Origin: Thalassotalea agarivorans
Lineage (GTDB): Bacteria; Pseudomonadota; Gammaproteobacteria; Enterobacterales; Alteromonadaceae
Length of the DNA stretch: 64,000 nt
Assembly: GCF_030295955.1 (NCBI RefSeq)
Contig: NZ_AP027363.1
Span: forward strand, 930,001-994,000
Reading direction: 5' to 3'
Program-made: the position numbers and the translations under genes
Notes under the pieces: generated by a model
Seen by the model: only the letters and a program-made list of their open reading frames with translations
Told to the model about the DNA's origin: nothing
The model's database searches: none
In this document: piece after piece, positions 1-9,770 of the stretch
How positions within the stretch are numbered: the stretch's first letter is position 1
Layout: each line of letters begins with the position of its first letter

Positions 1-219
1 TAAATTTTTTTACTATTTATTTCAATTATTTGGTCACAATTTATTGCAAATCAGTACAATTTTACTATGTTTCCTATTAACAAGGTTGTTAAAATATAAA
101 CAACTTGTTTCGAATGGCGATAAATCGCTCGAAAAAGTTTAGGACAAACTCAAATATAACTAGCTTAAATACATATTTAGTTGCCCGTTGTTAATCAAAT
201 GGAAAATAAGGACAAGATT
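1..219. other. Upstream region of csrA, no gene seen
   Basis: This AT-rich stretch has no open frame with coding character. It should hold the csrA promoter(s), but I do not see one convincing -35/-10 pair. A possible Shine-Dalgarno AAGG lies about 10 nt before the csrA ATG at 220. Confidence 0.4.
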
Positions 220-414
220 ATGTTGATTCTTACTCGTCGTGTCGGCGAAACGCTAATGATTGGTGATAATGTCACTGTAACCGTGTTAGGTGTTAAAGGT
301 AACCAAGTTCGTATTGGTGTCAACGCGCCTAAAGAGGTTTCTGTGCATCGTGAAGAAATTTATATGCGCATCCAATCCGAAAAAGGTGATGGTGAGTCGT
401 CGGGTAATGTATAA
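220..414 (+). CDS. csrA: Carbon storage regulator CsrA (RsmA)
   Basis: CsrA is a dimeric RNA-binding protein that binds GGA motifs in mRNA leaders and controls translation of carbon storage, motility and biofilm genes. The 64-residue product opens with the canonical [16 protein letters not shown] and keeps the [23 protein letters not shown] core, which carries the RNA-contacting Arg near the C-terminal strand. Length fits the family (about 60-65 residues). The frame is open upstream to 181, but the ATG at 220 follows an AAGG ribosome site and matches the family start, so the longer version is rejected. Placement before tRNA-Ser and tRNA-Arg genes is usual in gammaproteobacteria. Confidence 0.97.
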   Translation: MLILTRRVGETLMIGDNVTVTVLGVKGNQVRIGVNAPKEVSVHREEIYMRIQSEKGDGESSGNV

Positions 415-434
415 CCTGATTTGAAGATGAAAAA

Positions 435-459
435 AGTCGGCAAATATGCCGGCTTTTTT
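435..459 (+). terminator. Rho-independent terminator after csrA
   Basis: A stem GTCGGCA/TGCCGGC with a short AATA loop is followed by six T residues. It starts about 20 nt after the csrA stop. Confidence 0.85.
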
Positions 460-553
460 AGTTCTATTTAAGGCCGCTTACTGCATAATTAGCGTGAAAA
501 TCATACGTGTTGTTCGAATTCTCATCAAACAGTGAGAAAAGATAAAAAATCGT

Positions 554-581
554 TTGACTTATTTCTAAGATCTATTAATAT
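554..581 (+). promoter_or_regulatory. Candidate sigma70 promoter of tRNA-Ser
   Basis: TTGACT at 554-559 and TAATAT at 576-581 are separated by 16 nt. They lie just upstream of the tRNA and are followed by a GC-rich discriminator (GCGC), as is common for stringently controlled stable-RNA promoters. Confidence 0.6.
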
Positions 582-593
582 GCGCACCACATC

Positions 594-686
594 GGTGAGG
601 TGGCCGAGAGGCTGAAGGCGCTCCCCTGCTAAGGGAGTATACAGTTTGTAGCTGTATCGAGGGTTCGAATCCCTCCCTCACCGCCA
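594..686 (+). tRNA. tRNA-Ser (anticodon GCT)
   Basis: This is a class II tRNA with a long variable arm. The acceptor stem GGTGAGG/CCTCACC is followed by discriminator G and an encoded CCA. The anticodon stem CTCCC/GGGAG presents GCT, which reads AGC and AGT. The T arm has GGTTCGAATCC. Length is 93 nt including CCA. Confidence 0.97.
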
Positions 687-755
687 TTAGTTTCTAATGG
701 AGCGAACATAATGTTCGCAAAATCTTTAAACAAGATTTAAAATAGTGTTTATTGC

Positions 756-832
756 GGACGCGTAGCTCAGCTGGATAGAGTACCTGGCTACGAACCAGGC
801 GGTCGCAGGTTCGACTCCTGCCGCGTCCGCCA
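756..832 (+). tRNA. tRNA-Arg (anticodon ACG), copy 1
   Basis: The acceptor stem GGACGCG/CGCGTCC is followed by discriminator G and encoded CCA. The anticodon stem CCTGG/CCAGG presents ACG, read as ICG after A34 deamination. The T arm is GCAGG-TTCGACT-CCTGC. Length is 77 nt. The sequence is identical to the second copy 140 nt downstream. Confidence 0.97.
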
Positions 833-895
833 CTTTTCTCAAGTGGTTAAAAAAGAGAAATCCGGAAACTAGGATTTAAAAGACATGTTTACCGC

Positions 896-972
896 GGACG
901 CGTAGCTCAGCTGGATAGAGTACCTGGCTACGAACCAGGCGGTCGCAGGTTCGACTCCTGCCGCGTCCGCCA
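896..972 (+). tRNA. tRNA-Arg (anticodon ACG), copy 2
   Basis: Identical in sequence to the copy at 756-832, including a few flanking bases upstream, which points to tandem duplication. CCA is encoded. It probably shares a transcript with copy 1 and tRNA-Ser. Confidence 0.97.
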
Positions 973-978
973 CTTCAT

Positions 979-1006
979 AAAAACCGACCTTAGGGTCGGT
1001 TTTTTG
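979..1006 (+). terminator. Terminator of the tRNA cluster
   Basis: Stem ACCGACC/GGGTCGGT with a TTA loop, followed by a T-run, directly after the second tRNA-Arg. Confidence 0.85.
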
Positions 1007-1108
1007 CTTTCTAAGCTTTTATTTTGTGCTAACCGTCAAATTTCTCGCTTATTGACGATGTCGGGCATACAATAAAAGCGTATCTATTTTCTTATAAGTG
1101 ATTGTTTT

Positions 1109-1222
1109 ATGTCGTTACCTCCATGCCCTAAATGCCAGTCTGAATATGTTTATCAAGATCAAAGTCAATTGATTTGTCCGGAATGTGGTCATCACCCATA
1201 CACTTTTTTCACCAATCACTAA
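1109..1222 (+). pseudogene. phnA: phnA, 5' fragment (interrupted by the island)
   Basis: The first 28 codons encode the N-terminal zinc ribbon of a PhnA/YjdM-type protein, [13 protein letters not shown] and then LICPECGH, with both CxxC pairs. After GGTCAT (1187-1192) similarity to PhnA stops and nine foreign codons run to TAA at 1222. The matching remainder resumes at 11092 in the phase expected for WNPAEV. The gene was therefore split by an insertion of about 9.9 kb. A free zinc ribbon of about 37 residues could still be made, but function is doubtful. Confidence 0.88.
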
Positions 1223-1230
1223 CCATACAC
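1196..1230 (+). repeat. Left-end direct repeat CCATACAC
   Basis: CCATACAC occurs at 1196-1203 and 1223-1230, each followed by an A/T-rich tract, within 40 nt of the left island border. Tyrosine recombinases often use repeated arm or core sites of this size. The role here is inference. Confidence 0.35.
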
Positions 1231-1295
1231 ATTTGCAAAGTTGAGAATGACTACTAGTCTTATGTCTAAGACACACAGTCTCGATAGATTCTCTC

Positions 1296-4200
1296 ATGAC
1301 TATCTCATACGAGATAAAAACAACTGAAAATAAGCCATATACATACAAAACACCATTGATAGGTGTGGATGATAGTGGGGAACTATCGGTTGAGTATTCA
1401 AGACGAAATTCTACCCATATTAAAAAACTAACCCTGCTCAACTTAGTAGGCAGAGATGAAAGAGGGTCAATTATCTCTTATGAGCCACTAGAGCAAGTTA
1501 ATAGATTCTTAATGGCGCACCATATTGATGGCGGTTTGCAAGAATCTGATCAATATAGCAAAGCCTTGGTTCATTTCTTCTCATTCTTGATAGAGTTACA
1601 ACGATTATGGGATGACGAGTACGATGAAGATTTATATGATGAACTAGTAGATCTCCCCAGGCCTGCTTGGAACTCTTTCCCTATTCGTAAAAGCCAGCGT
1701 ATAACGTATCAGTATCGCGAAGCCTTGAAAAACGCTGTTCTTAACGAGTCAAATCCAGAACGAAGAATCGCAAGAACAACAGCAACAGCTTATATGAATG
1801 CCGTTGTAAAGTTTTATTCTTTCCATATTAGAAACGGTTATCAATTCAATAACCCTCCTTTCGAACATGAAGTATTGACAATTTATTATCAGGCTGGCGG
1901 CTTCAGTATGAAGCCGTACATGTCTAAAGCGGTTCATACGACTGATTTACGCTTGAACTTTGGCAGATCTAAACGAAATGAAGGAGGAGCACTACCTTCA
2001 GCAAGAAGAGATTTAAAGCCATTGACTAACAAGGAGTGGAAGGAATTAAGTTCGACAGGTGTGAATTTAAGTAATGCAAATACAGTCTCACCATCATTCG
2101 TTGCGCCTAACTCTGTTGCAACAATTACTCTTGAAGTTACGGTTGTCGACTCAGAAAATGGTACTTCAACAGATACGGTTACTTACCATGTGCATGATAA
2201 AATATCCGTCACTGCTGGCTCGAATGTAACAATAGTTGAAGGTAGTAATGTCTCATTACTAGCTAGTACTCAAAATGCAGCTTCTACTGTTAATTACTCA
2301 TGGTCAATACTTGATGATAATGGAACGGGGATTAGTACCTCTGACATTACTGACCCTTCAGCTCAATCACCAACGTTAAATATTGCTAATGTCAATGTTG
2401 CAGGGGATATTGCAATTAAAGTACAAGTTACTGCAAATGACGGTGCCAATAGCGCGAAAGCAATTTTACAAGTAACTATTCAAGATAGTCACTTACGAGT
2501 TGATTTGGGGGCAGATTACCCAATGCCTCCTTCCCAAGTTACATTTTTGCATGCGAATGTATCAGGTGGTAAACCACCATATAGCTTTAATTGGGTAGAC
2601 AATACTACAGCTCCATTGAATAGCATAAGTATTGCAAACCCAAGCTTCACTTCACCTAGCTCTGCAAATACATTAGCTTATACAGTCTCTGTAACAGATT
2701 CGCTAGGAAACGTTGCAAAAGACACCATACATATCACAACAATGGTGCAACCATTAAAAATCGATGCAGGAGCAAATATTATTGCTCTTGAAGGCGGTAA
2801 TGTTGACTTGTTTGCTCTAAACACAAATGGTTCTGTGAATGCATGGAGTTGGACACAAATAGCTGGGACAAATGTAACACTCACTAATGCCAATTCAAAT
2901 GCGCCAAGCTTCATTGCTCCAAACGTTGCATTTCCGAGCATTGAAGAATTAATTTTTGAGGTTTCTGGTACCCCTGTAAGCGGTAAGACGGTTAAAGATC
3001 AAGTTAAAGTGTTAGTTAAATCATTACCAAATATCTCTGCGAGTGCAAATGATGTAATCGCAGCCCCTGGTGATACAGTCAAATTAACTGGTTCTGTTAA
3101 TGATGTAGACAGCTCAAATCCTGGTACTGTTGACAATCTTAAGTGGGAACAGGTGTTATCAATTCAGAGCCCAAGTGTTGGCGCATTAAGTAATGCTAAA
3201 GTATCCGGTAATCAGCGTACTCTGACGACAACTTTCACTGCACCGAATGTGACTTATCGAACCGACTATAGTTTTGTTTTACTGCAACTGGTACGGGGAA
3301 CATTGTACAAGCTCCTGTTGTCGTAACTGTGCTACCAACACCAACTGTGGTTATCCCAAGTCCTGTTGTTGAAGTTGATGGGGGGTCCACTTTGCAATTA
3401 AGCGCTTCAATTCAAAATGCTAGTAGTTATGTTTGGCGTCAAATATCTGGGCAAACTGTGTCACTATCAGGATCTGATACTGCAACCCCTACAGTATCTA
3501 TTCCAATCGTTTCTATATGTGATGCGCAGTCTCTTCCCAACTCATGTATAGAATTAACATTTGAGGTATCTGCTACAAACAGTAGCGGTACAACATCAGC
3601 GACTGTGCTAGTGAGAGTGAAAAAGCCTCGGATCCAAATATTTAGTTCAACATCGGCAAGTCTCACGATGGAAGAGCAAGACACACGAACAATAAGTGTT
3701 GAATTTAGGCTACCTGATGGCTCTAAGGTTTTGCCAGCGGATGTTGATATTCAATGGTTTGCAGCGGGCTCCAAAACAAATAATATACAGTTGTCTGGAA
3801 CTACATCTGAGACTGTAACAATTACAGCTGTTGGCGCCCTTGGAGTACACCCATTAGTTATAAGAGCAAGGCCTATAAACAATAATGAAGGTTTTACAAA
3901 TGCGATTAAACAATTCAATATTGATGTGAAAAAAAGCAGCGTGCCGTCAATAACATCACAAAGTGTTTTTCAATCAGCTTTGACTAATAAAAACCTACAA
4001 TTAACTACACTTCTAGATAAAAATAGTGGTGATAATGCTAGAGGTACACTTCAAGGGCCAGCTCTCACAGGTGGGGTACCACCATATACTTACAAATGGA
4101 GCTCACCAAACGGTGTATCGATATCAGACATAAGTTCAAAGAACCCTACATTCGAAATTACTCGGCCTAATAGTGACTGTACATTTGTTGACGGTACATT

Positions 4201-4710
4201 AACGTTTACAGCCTCAGACAGTGCAGGACAATCTGTTACTGGTCAATTGAGGTATAAATTAACTCGCCAAGCTGCGAATGTGGCTGTTGAACCTTCAAGC
4301 TGTCATCTGTGTAGAGGTCCTAAATTCATATGTGAACGTTCCTACATACCAAAAAAATGTGATAATGGTACACAACAGTATTGTGTTAACGATGTTGAGA
4401 ACTTAATTGATGGTTCGCGTTATGTGACAAGACGTTGTGCCACTGCTGCCGAGGCTGAGGCGGCTATCTTAGGTGGGGGCAAACACCTGCTGGGTTTTCA
4501 GGGCCAAGTGCACCGTTAAAAGATACTCTCTGTTCGAATTATGATGTGCATGACCTGAAAGATAACCACTTTATTTGCTCATTTGTTTGTAAAGGGCCTA
4601 ATTGCAATCTTGAAACTGTCCCAAGAACAATTTTAACTGAGAGTGACTTCCCATTGCCAGTTTCAGCATCAACTCAACCAGGAAGTTGTAATACACTCAA
4701 ACGACAGTAG
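1296..4710 (+). pseudogene. Recombinase N-terminal part fused to PKD-repeat protein, two frameshifts
   Basis: Residues 1 to about 250 resemble the N-terminal and core-binding part of a large tyrosine recombinase: charged, helical, with an SRRNSTHIKKLTL stretch and ending RDLKPLTNKEWKEL. No catalytic R..HxxR..Y domain follows. The frame passes directly into Ig/PKD-like repeats with repeated W..(I/L)..(G)..V.L..A...P.F.AP and GG.PPY.(F/Y).W motifs. Frame is lost at a T4 run (3277-3280) and resumes 1 nt off as FTATGTGN. It is lost again at a G5 run (4475-4479) and continues to TAG at 4708-4710, giving a Cys-rich tail (SNYDVHDLKDNHFICSFVC). The PKD protein lacks its own signal peptide, so this is a deletion-born chimera and very probably dead. 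The 3329-4519 frame is the middle part. Confidence 0.78.
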
Positions 4711-5029
4711 TGATATGGAAGTATATAGGTCGCTTCGGCGGGAAGCTAAGGCGACCTATAATCCTAATATTTTGTACTAAAATATCTGCTCTTACTACTA
4801 TAGGTTGATGCTCATAATTTTTTGTAATGGCTCAAGTGGAGCACTCAAGACTCATTTAATAACTTCTTAAAATGGTATTATGTTAGATGTTCATTGGGAA
4901 GTTAGAGTTTAAAATTGTAGATAAATTTACGTAGGGTTTAAATAATGAATATGGCTTAACAATTAAATCTATATTATTCTAATCTCTATTATTCTAATCT
5001 CTATTAGAACTAATTATACATTCTTAATT
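4711..5029. other. Intergenic region with hairpin and 15-bp tandem repeat
   Basis: No gene is seen. A 10-bp perfect stem TATAGGTCGC/GCGACCTATA (4724-4760) follows the pseudogene stop and may act as its terminator or as an mRNA-end hairpin, although it lacks a good T-run. A 15-bp tandem repeat (unit TATTATTCTAATCTC) lies at 4972-5001 with a third partial unit, just before the next gene. Confidence 0.6.
4972..5006 (+). repeat. 15-bp tandem repeat, 2.3 units
   Basis: Two exact copies of TATTATTCTAATCTC (4972-4986 and 4987-5001) are followed by TATTA. They end about 24 nt before the ATG at 5030, so a change in copy number would alter the spacing of any promoter or leader there. Confidence 0.85.
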
Positions 5030-5518
5030 ATGCTAGTCCCCGTCACAAGAGAGATTCATTCTCGAATTTTAAATTACATAGTCTTTAATAAACCAAAAAT
5101 CTATAGGAAAACCCAAGATAAAGAAGAATTTGGGCCGAAATACGAATCTATTGAAATTTCTGTTTCAAATGAAGACTCACATGAATTAAGTAGAATACTT
5201 TCTGACTGTCGTCTTCCTTTAAACTTGACTACTAAAAATATTCGCATAAGTAAATCTTATGAAAATGAAGCTTTTCTTGGAGGTATTTCAAACTTTATAC
5301 AAAAAGGAGATAAATTAATTTTAGAGTCAACCGGTTGTATCACTCTAAGATTTTCATCAGATCCTGAACGTCTTCATCTCTCCGAATCAATAGATAAGAA
5401 TCTAATTACGATTTATCCTGAGAATTCTTGGTATGATAATTTACACATGAATTTGGAGACCTTAGCAACACTTGCAATTCTGGTTTTTATATCAGTTGCT
5501 TCTAGCATTATTGGCTAG
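5030..5518 (+). CDS. Orphan protein with C-terminal membrane anchor
   Basis: I do not recognise this 162-residue product. It is soluble and charged for about 135 residues, with no signal peptide, and ends in one hydrophobic helix (LETLATLAILVFISVASSIIG) with almost nothing after it. That is the layout of a tail-anchored inner-membrane protein. No strong ribosome site precedes the ATG. A/T-rich codon use matches the rest of the island. It stands alone between a pseudogene and a convergent lipoprotein gene. It could also be a partner of a lost island gene. Confidence 0.5.
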   Translation: MLVPVTREIHSRILNYIVFNKPKIYRKTQDKEEFGPKYESIEISVSNEDSHELSRILSDCRLPLNLTTKNIRISKSYENEAFLGGISNFIQKGDKLILESTGCITLRFSSDPERLHLSESIDKNLITIYPENSWYDNLHMNLETLATLAILVFISVASSIIG

Positions 5519-5663
5519 CTTTTAAATCAACCTAGTTTTAATGTTGAATAAAACATCATGATCACTTAGAGCTAGTCAAATATTAAGTGAGGCAAGTAAC
5601 AAAATCATTTAATTTATAAACTGATTAGAATCAGAATAAGTTGAATATTAAATGCTAGAAAAA

Positions 5664-5694
5664 TAAGAATGAGCTGGTATATTGCTCATTCTTA
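5664..5694 (-). terminator. Terminator of the DUF5666 lipoprotein gene
   Basis: Perfect 11-bp stem TAAGAATGAGC/GCTCATTCTTA with a 9-nt loop. Read on the minus strand it is followed by TTTTT and lies 36 nt past the stop at 5730. Confidence 0.75.
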
Positions 5695-5729
5695 CTTTGC
5701 ACAAGGTTCAAAAAATGAATTTAGTGAAG

Positions 5730-7583
5730 CTATTCAGCTTCTAATTGAAGTTCGTTAGCGATTATTGTCGTGTTATTCAATGCGGATCCTTTTACCTCTA
5801 CTAAATATCCAATATCCAAACCCGCTGCTACGGCAAGCGCAGCTTCTAGTTCAATGACAGACCAAAACTCAGACGCTGTAATTTCATTACTATTTCTATC
5901 TCTGAAGGTTTCCACATTAGTTGCGTCAATAGTTACACCAAGAACAGTAAAACCTGCTCTGTAACCAGGAGCGGTGGCTTCAGTAACTACACTTGTTGGA
6001 TCTGTAAAACCTCGAATCGATGACTGTTCGGTCATAATGTTACGTTGGACGAGAGAAGCAATAATCTCACCGCCAGATTTCAATTTTCCTCTTATTTCTA
6101 GAGTGTCATTTACTTTGATATCAGCAAACGAAAATGTAGCATTTGCCTGAGATGTTGTATCAATAAATTGTGTAGTCACCGGGTCTGTGTTTACTATAAT
6201 TTCAAACAATTTTAAAACACGATTACTAGTTGAAACCTCATTGACCTTACTTTTTATTACAATATCGATAGAAGGTTTAAATATAATGTTTGTTGCTTGA
6301 ATTAAGCCGGCATTATTCATTTCACCTTCAACTTCTAATTTTGCTCCAATGCTTAGGTCCTCTTTTGCGCCGCCTGAAAAAAGAGTATTTTCATTGATTA
6401 CAATTTGTTGCCTAAAAGGGCCAATAAATAGTTCAATTTGCTCAATCGAGATATTTTTTGTAAAACCTGTAACTTCATAATGATCTCCAAAACTTCCCTT
6501 GACGATATCGTCAGTATTTTTAATAGTTGTAGCTGTTAATGTAGGAATTTCCTCATTAAAGCTAGTTGCATCACCTTTAACTTCAACAGGTAAACCATCT
6601 CGCAATGTCGAATCTAAATTAATTGTGGCCTGCTGATAATTAATAAGCAGGTTGTTTATTTTGAATGTCGAGTTTACTTCATTAAGTTCTTGGATATGAC
6701 CACTAAGCAAATAGAATTCAACATCATCAGATGTTTTACATGAAATACGTGTGGCAGTTATAACCCCCGTTGCGCTATAGCTTCCTGAAATAGTCAACGA
6801 TGCAATATCTTGATTGTCAAGTGACGATGGGCAGCTATCATCTTTCAGGGTATTAAGATCAGTCAAAATAGATTGACCTAAAACTGTTATAGTCCCATAT
6901 TCATTTATATTACTGATAGGCCCTTCCAAAATTGTCATGTACTCAACAGTTGTTGCAATTGCATTAGTATTATTGTCGTCTATTGAGCCTTTAATAATTA
7001 CATATTCACCTGTTTTAAATTGTTCGATTGAAGACTGTTCACCATTTCGATAAAAAGAGGCGATAGTGGTGTTGTATTCAACCCCATTAACTAAGATTCC
7101 GTTTTCAAGGCCTGTAATTGCTCCAGCTGCTAGGGCGAAACCACTTCGCTCTATAATACTTGGCGGTGGTACCTCTTTTGCTAAGACATTAATGCTTACT
7201 GTATCGCTTGCACTTGCACTGCCATCGTTATCAACAACTACAAGCTCAAACGTCAGAGTCTGATCTTCATCCAGGCTGGGGGCTATAAATGTTGGTTTTG
7301 AAGGCTCTGTTGTGTTGAGAGAAACATCCGGCCCAGCTATTTGAGACCACTGAAAACTTGTGATTGTACCATCACTATCGCTAGATGCACTACCGTCAAG
7401 TGTTACAGTCTCAAGAGAGTTAACTGTCTGGTCGTCACCAGCACTTGAAACTGGCGCAACATTAGTTGGTGGACTTATTATTTCTGTACTGTTGCCATCA
7501 CTGGATTCGCTTCCTCCACAGCCAGAAATGAAAAATAAAACCACAATATAGGTAATAACAAACCTTTTAGAGATTAAAGACAT
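5730..7583 (-). CDS. PKD plus DUF5666-repeat lipoprotein
   Basis: This 617-residue exported lipoprotein has a signal peptide with lipobox FISGC (Cys22), then a Ser/Asp-rich linker. One PKD/Ig-like domain follows (about residues 42-135, VNSLETVTLDGSASSDSDG and FQWSQIAGPDVSL). The rest consists of repeated beta-rich units of the DUF5666 type, recognisable by recurring VEVKG/LEVEG, ITATRI and IIATxIxx strings (about 150-610). Such proteins are surface-exposed and of unknown function. The PKD style resembles that of the pseudogene at 1296-4710, so both may derive from surface-protein loci. The frame is intact and it has its own terminator. It could be an adhesin or polymer-binding lipoprotein; I cannot tell. 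Confidence 0.75.
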   Translation of the reverse strand: MSLISKRFVITYIVVLFFISGCGGSESSDGNSTEIISPPTNVAPVSSAGDDQTVNSLETVTLDGSASSDSDGTITSFQWSQIAGPDVSLNTTEPSKPTFIAPSLDEDQTLTFELVVVDNDGSASASDTVSINVLAKEVPPPSIIERSGFALAAGAITGLENGILVNGVEYNTTIASFYRNGEQSSIEQFKTGEYVIIKGSIDDNNTNAIATTVEYMTILEGPISNINEYGTITVLGQSILTDLNTLKDDSCPSSLDNQDIASLTISGSYSATGVITATRISCKTSDDVEFYLLSGHIQELNEVNSTFKINNLLINYQQATINLDSTLRDGLPVEVKGDATSFNEEIPTLTATTIKNTDDIVKGSFGDHYEVTGFTKNISIEQIELFIGPFRQQIVINENTLFSGGAKEDLSIGAKLEVEGEMNNAGLIQATNIIFKPSIDIVIKSKVNEVSTSNRVLKLFEIIVNTDPVTTQFIDTTSQANATFSFADIKVNDTLEIRGKLKSGGEIIASLVQRNIMTEQSSIRGFTDPTSVVTEATAPGYRAGFTVLGVTIDATNVETFRDRNSNEITASEFWSVIELEAALAVAAGLDIGYLVEVKGSALNNTTIIANELQLEAE

Positions 7584-7840
7584 CAGAACCCCTTAAAATT
7601 AGCAAACAAGCACTTAAATACAATAATACAATATTTATTAGTTTAAGATAAGCAACTATGTAGTTTTTTTCAAACAAAAGAGGTCTAAATTAGAAATTTT
7701 TTAAGTAAAAAGAACAGTTAAAAGATCTCCATTGCTTTTATTAATACTCTTCCAGGGCACTACTGTTTGATGAAATGAATGTGCAAAGATATTGAAAATA
7801 GTTTCTATAACTTTATTTGTAAATGCATTTTTAAGGCAGT

Positions 7841-7939
7841 TTAGGATTTTGCTAACTTTATGTATTGATCATTAACTGACGCAATAATCTTTGGAGACCA
7901 ATGTTCAGTTAATGTTTCTGCAAGATTAAAAATATTCAT
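7841..7939 (-). pseudogene. Truncated cupin-type gene
   Basis: The 32-codon frame MNIFNLAETLTEHWSPKII and then VNDQYIKLAKS closely resembles the start of small cupin proteins, which continue with the metal-binding HxH region. Here TAA follows at once and no recognisable barrel is found in any frame downstream. It is divergent from the LysR remnant at 8090, a common regulator/target layout. Both are broken, so the pair probably arrived together and decayed. The call rests on a short stretch. Confidence 0.45.
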
Positions 7940-8089
7940 ATATATTCCGAATTTCTGAGTTGATTTTACAAATTTTATTTCGAATTTTAATGTCATCACT
8001 AAAGCTGTAAATTTACGTAACAAGTCTACCTTGCTAGTATTCTTTTATTAACGTTGGTTTAGTTTTAACAGTTTTAACTGGGAGTTGTT

Positions 8090-8819
8090 TTGGACAGAAT
8101 TGGAGCAATTGAGGTTTTTATTGCTGCATGCAAAGAGAAGAGCTTTACTAAAGTTGCTAGCAACTTGGATATATCATCTACTATGGTAAGTAAATATATA
8201 AACTTTCTTGAAAAAGAAGTTAATATAAAATTATTCAATAGATGCACGCGAGGTCTAAAACTTACCGAAGCAGGGGCGTTGTATTTGCGTAATGCTGAAA
8301 AACTATCTGCTCAGTATCAACAGTTAAAGAGTGAAATGGAGAATTTTTCAGGAGAGCCTCAAGGACGTATTAAAATAAATGCCCCAGTAACATATGGAAC
8401 ATATTGTTTAACGAAAATAATTAGTAAATTTATGGATAAAAATCCAAATATCGACATTGATTTAGAGCTTTCAGATTCATTGTCAGATGTATTTTTGGAT
8501 GATTATGATGTTGTTTTTAGAATTGGTGCCTTAAAATACGCTTCTTATATTTCCAAGAAGGTTGATAAACAACAATTAATATTTAGCGCATCTCCCGAGT
8601 ACCTAAAAAAAATTTGGTGTTCCAAAAAATATAAGCGAGCTTGAAGGACATCTTTTTTTGGGATTTAAAGTTTGGCAAACACATTCAAGGTTGAATAAAG
8701 AATTTCAAATAGATTCATTAAGAATTAACGATAGCAAATTTGTAAGTAATAGTGGGAACTGCCTAAGAGTTGCCGCTTGTGAAGGTAAAGCTATTTATAG
8801 ATTTCATAGCCAACTATAA
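8090..8819 (+). pseudogene. LysR-family regulator, frameshifted and truncated
   Basis: The N-terminal winged helix-turn-helix is intact: DRIGAIEVFIAACKEKSFTKVA, then TMVSKYINFLEKEVNIKLFNR. An effector-domain start follows (GRIKINAPVTYG). The start is TTG at 8090 behind GGGAG. Frame is lost in an A8 run (8605-8612). One base away it continues as FGVPKNISELEGHLFLGF to TAA at 8817-8819. Even when restored it lacks roughly the last 50 residues of a LysR protein (usually about 300), so it has two lesions. As it stands it yields a 184-residue DNA-binding fragment. Confidence 0.82.
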
Positions 8820-9214
8820 AAATAGAGATTAATAAATGGATTTTAACAAAAAGAATATATAACCTCAGGTATACCGATGAAGTAATGAACAAATTAAAAG
8901 ATACGAAAATGTCACACAGACGCTCAGATTGAACAACTATAGTTTAAAAGGCTGAGCAACTTGCATATCTATATCTTTGTTATTACGATTCAGAAACTTG
9001 AATTATTAACTTTTCAGACTTTAATGTTTGGTGACTAACGAAAGTAATCCTGAATTTAATCATGCATTTGACAGAAATACCCCTTTTCGTTAGACATTTT
9101 TGCCACTTCTCGACTAAACAGATTCGATTGTTCTCAGCCTAACCGTGTTACCGTCGATTGTTCTTGAACTTGCTAAAACTCGGTGAGATTAACCGTTTAG
9201 GTAATTAAATTACA
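8820..9214. other. Decayed intergenic DNA
   Basis: I see no credible gene, RNA or repeat in this stretch between the LysR remnant and the IS110 remnant. It probably represents eroded sequence. Confidence 0.5.
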
Positions 9215-9665
9215 TATAATCGACATAATATCTTTGCCTGAATGACGTAGTGCTCAGTTTAACTAGCATTTTCGCAGCCAATATCGCAACCGTACGTTAA
9301 AAACCTCGTCTCTCAAATAAGTCTTACATTCATAAACTGGTTTGCCAATTCTGTTTTGGAGTTCTAAATCACAGCACGAACACCATGAACTAGTGATGTG
9401 TATATACTGTTCACCACACTTACTGATTCATTCTAAACTAACGTTGCCTTTCTTAATCCAGGCTTCAAATTGGTGGCTAGAACTAAAGTGTTTTGCAGCA
9501 TTAACAGTGGCGATAAGAAATGACAAATTTAGCACGGTGATAATTTAGTGATTTTATCTAAGAGTCTGTTTCTCTTGATAGTTTTACGAAAATTTCACTT
9601 GCGATGGTCACTACTAAATTGGATACTAACCACGTATTTAGCTAAATCGATGCCAACCACTTGAA
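9215..9665 (-). pseudogene. IS110-family transposase remnant
   Basis: Read on the minus strand from about 9664, the frame gives IQVVGIDLAKYVVSIQF, a stop, then NFRKTIKRNRLLDKITKLSPC. This matches the DEDD-type N-terminus of IS110 transposases (VGIDLAK, RxxLLxFL..LPPC). Further on, split over frames, come SKCGEQYI, then LVHGVRAVI, then VAILAAKML, which match the C-terminal SKRGD.YLR / LVHGAR / VALANK blocks. The middle third is missing and there are several stops, so it is dead. Ends and target site are not recognisable. Confidence 0.75.
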
Positions 9666-9770
9666 TAAATGGAACATGGACTCACCTCGTTTAGATTCAA
9701 CACCGCTAGGGAACATTGTGGCTAAATGGTCAGTAAGTTCATATCATTCGTTATGTAAATAGAGGTAACT

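Noticed and set aside
1115-1441. 108-codon minus-strand frame across the left island border
   Set aside because: It is antisense to the phnA fragment and the recombinase start and has no protein-like features.
9342-9548. 68-codon plus-strand frame
   Set aside because: It lies antisense to the IS110 relic and has no ribosome site or protein-like pattern.
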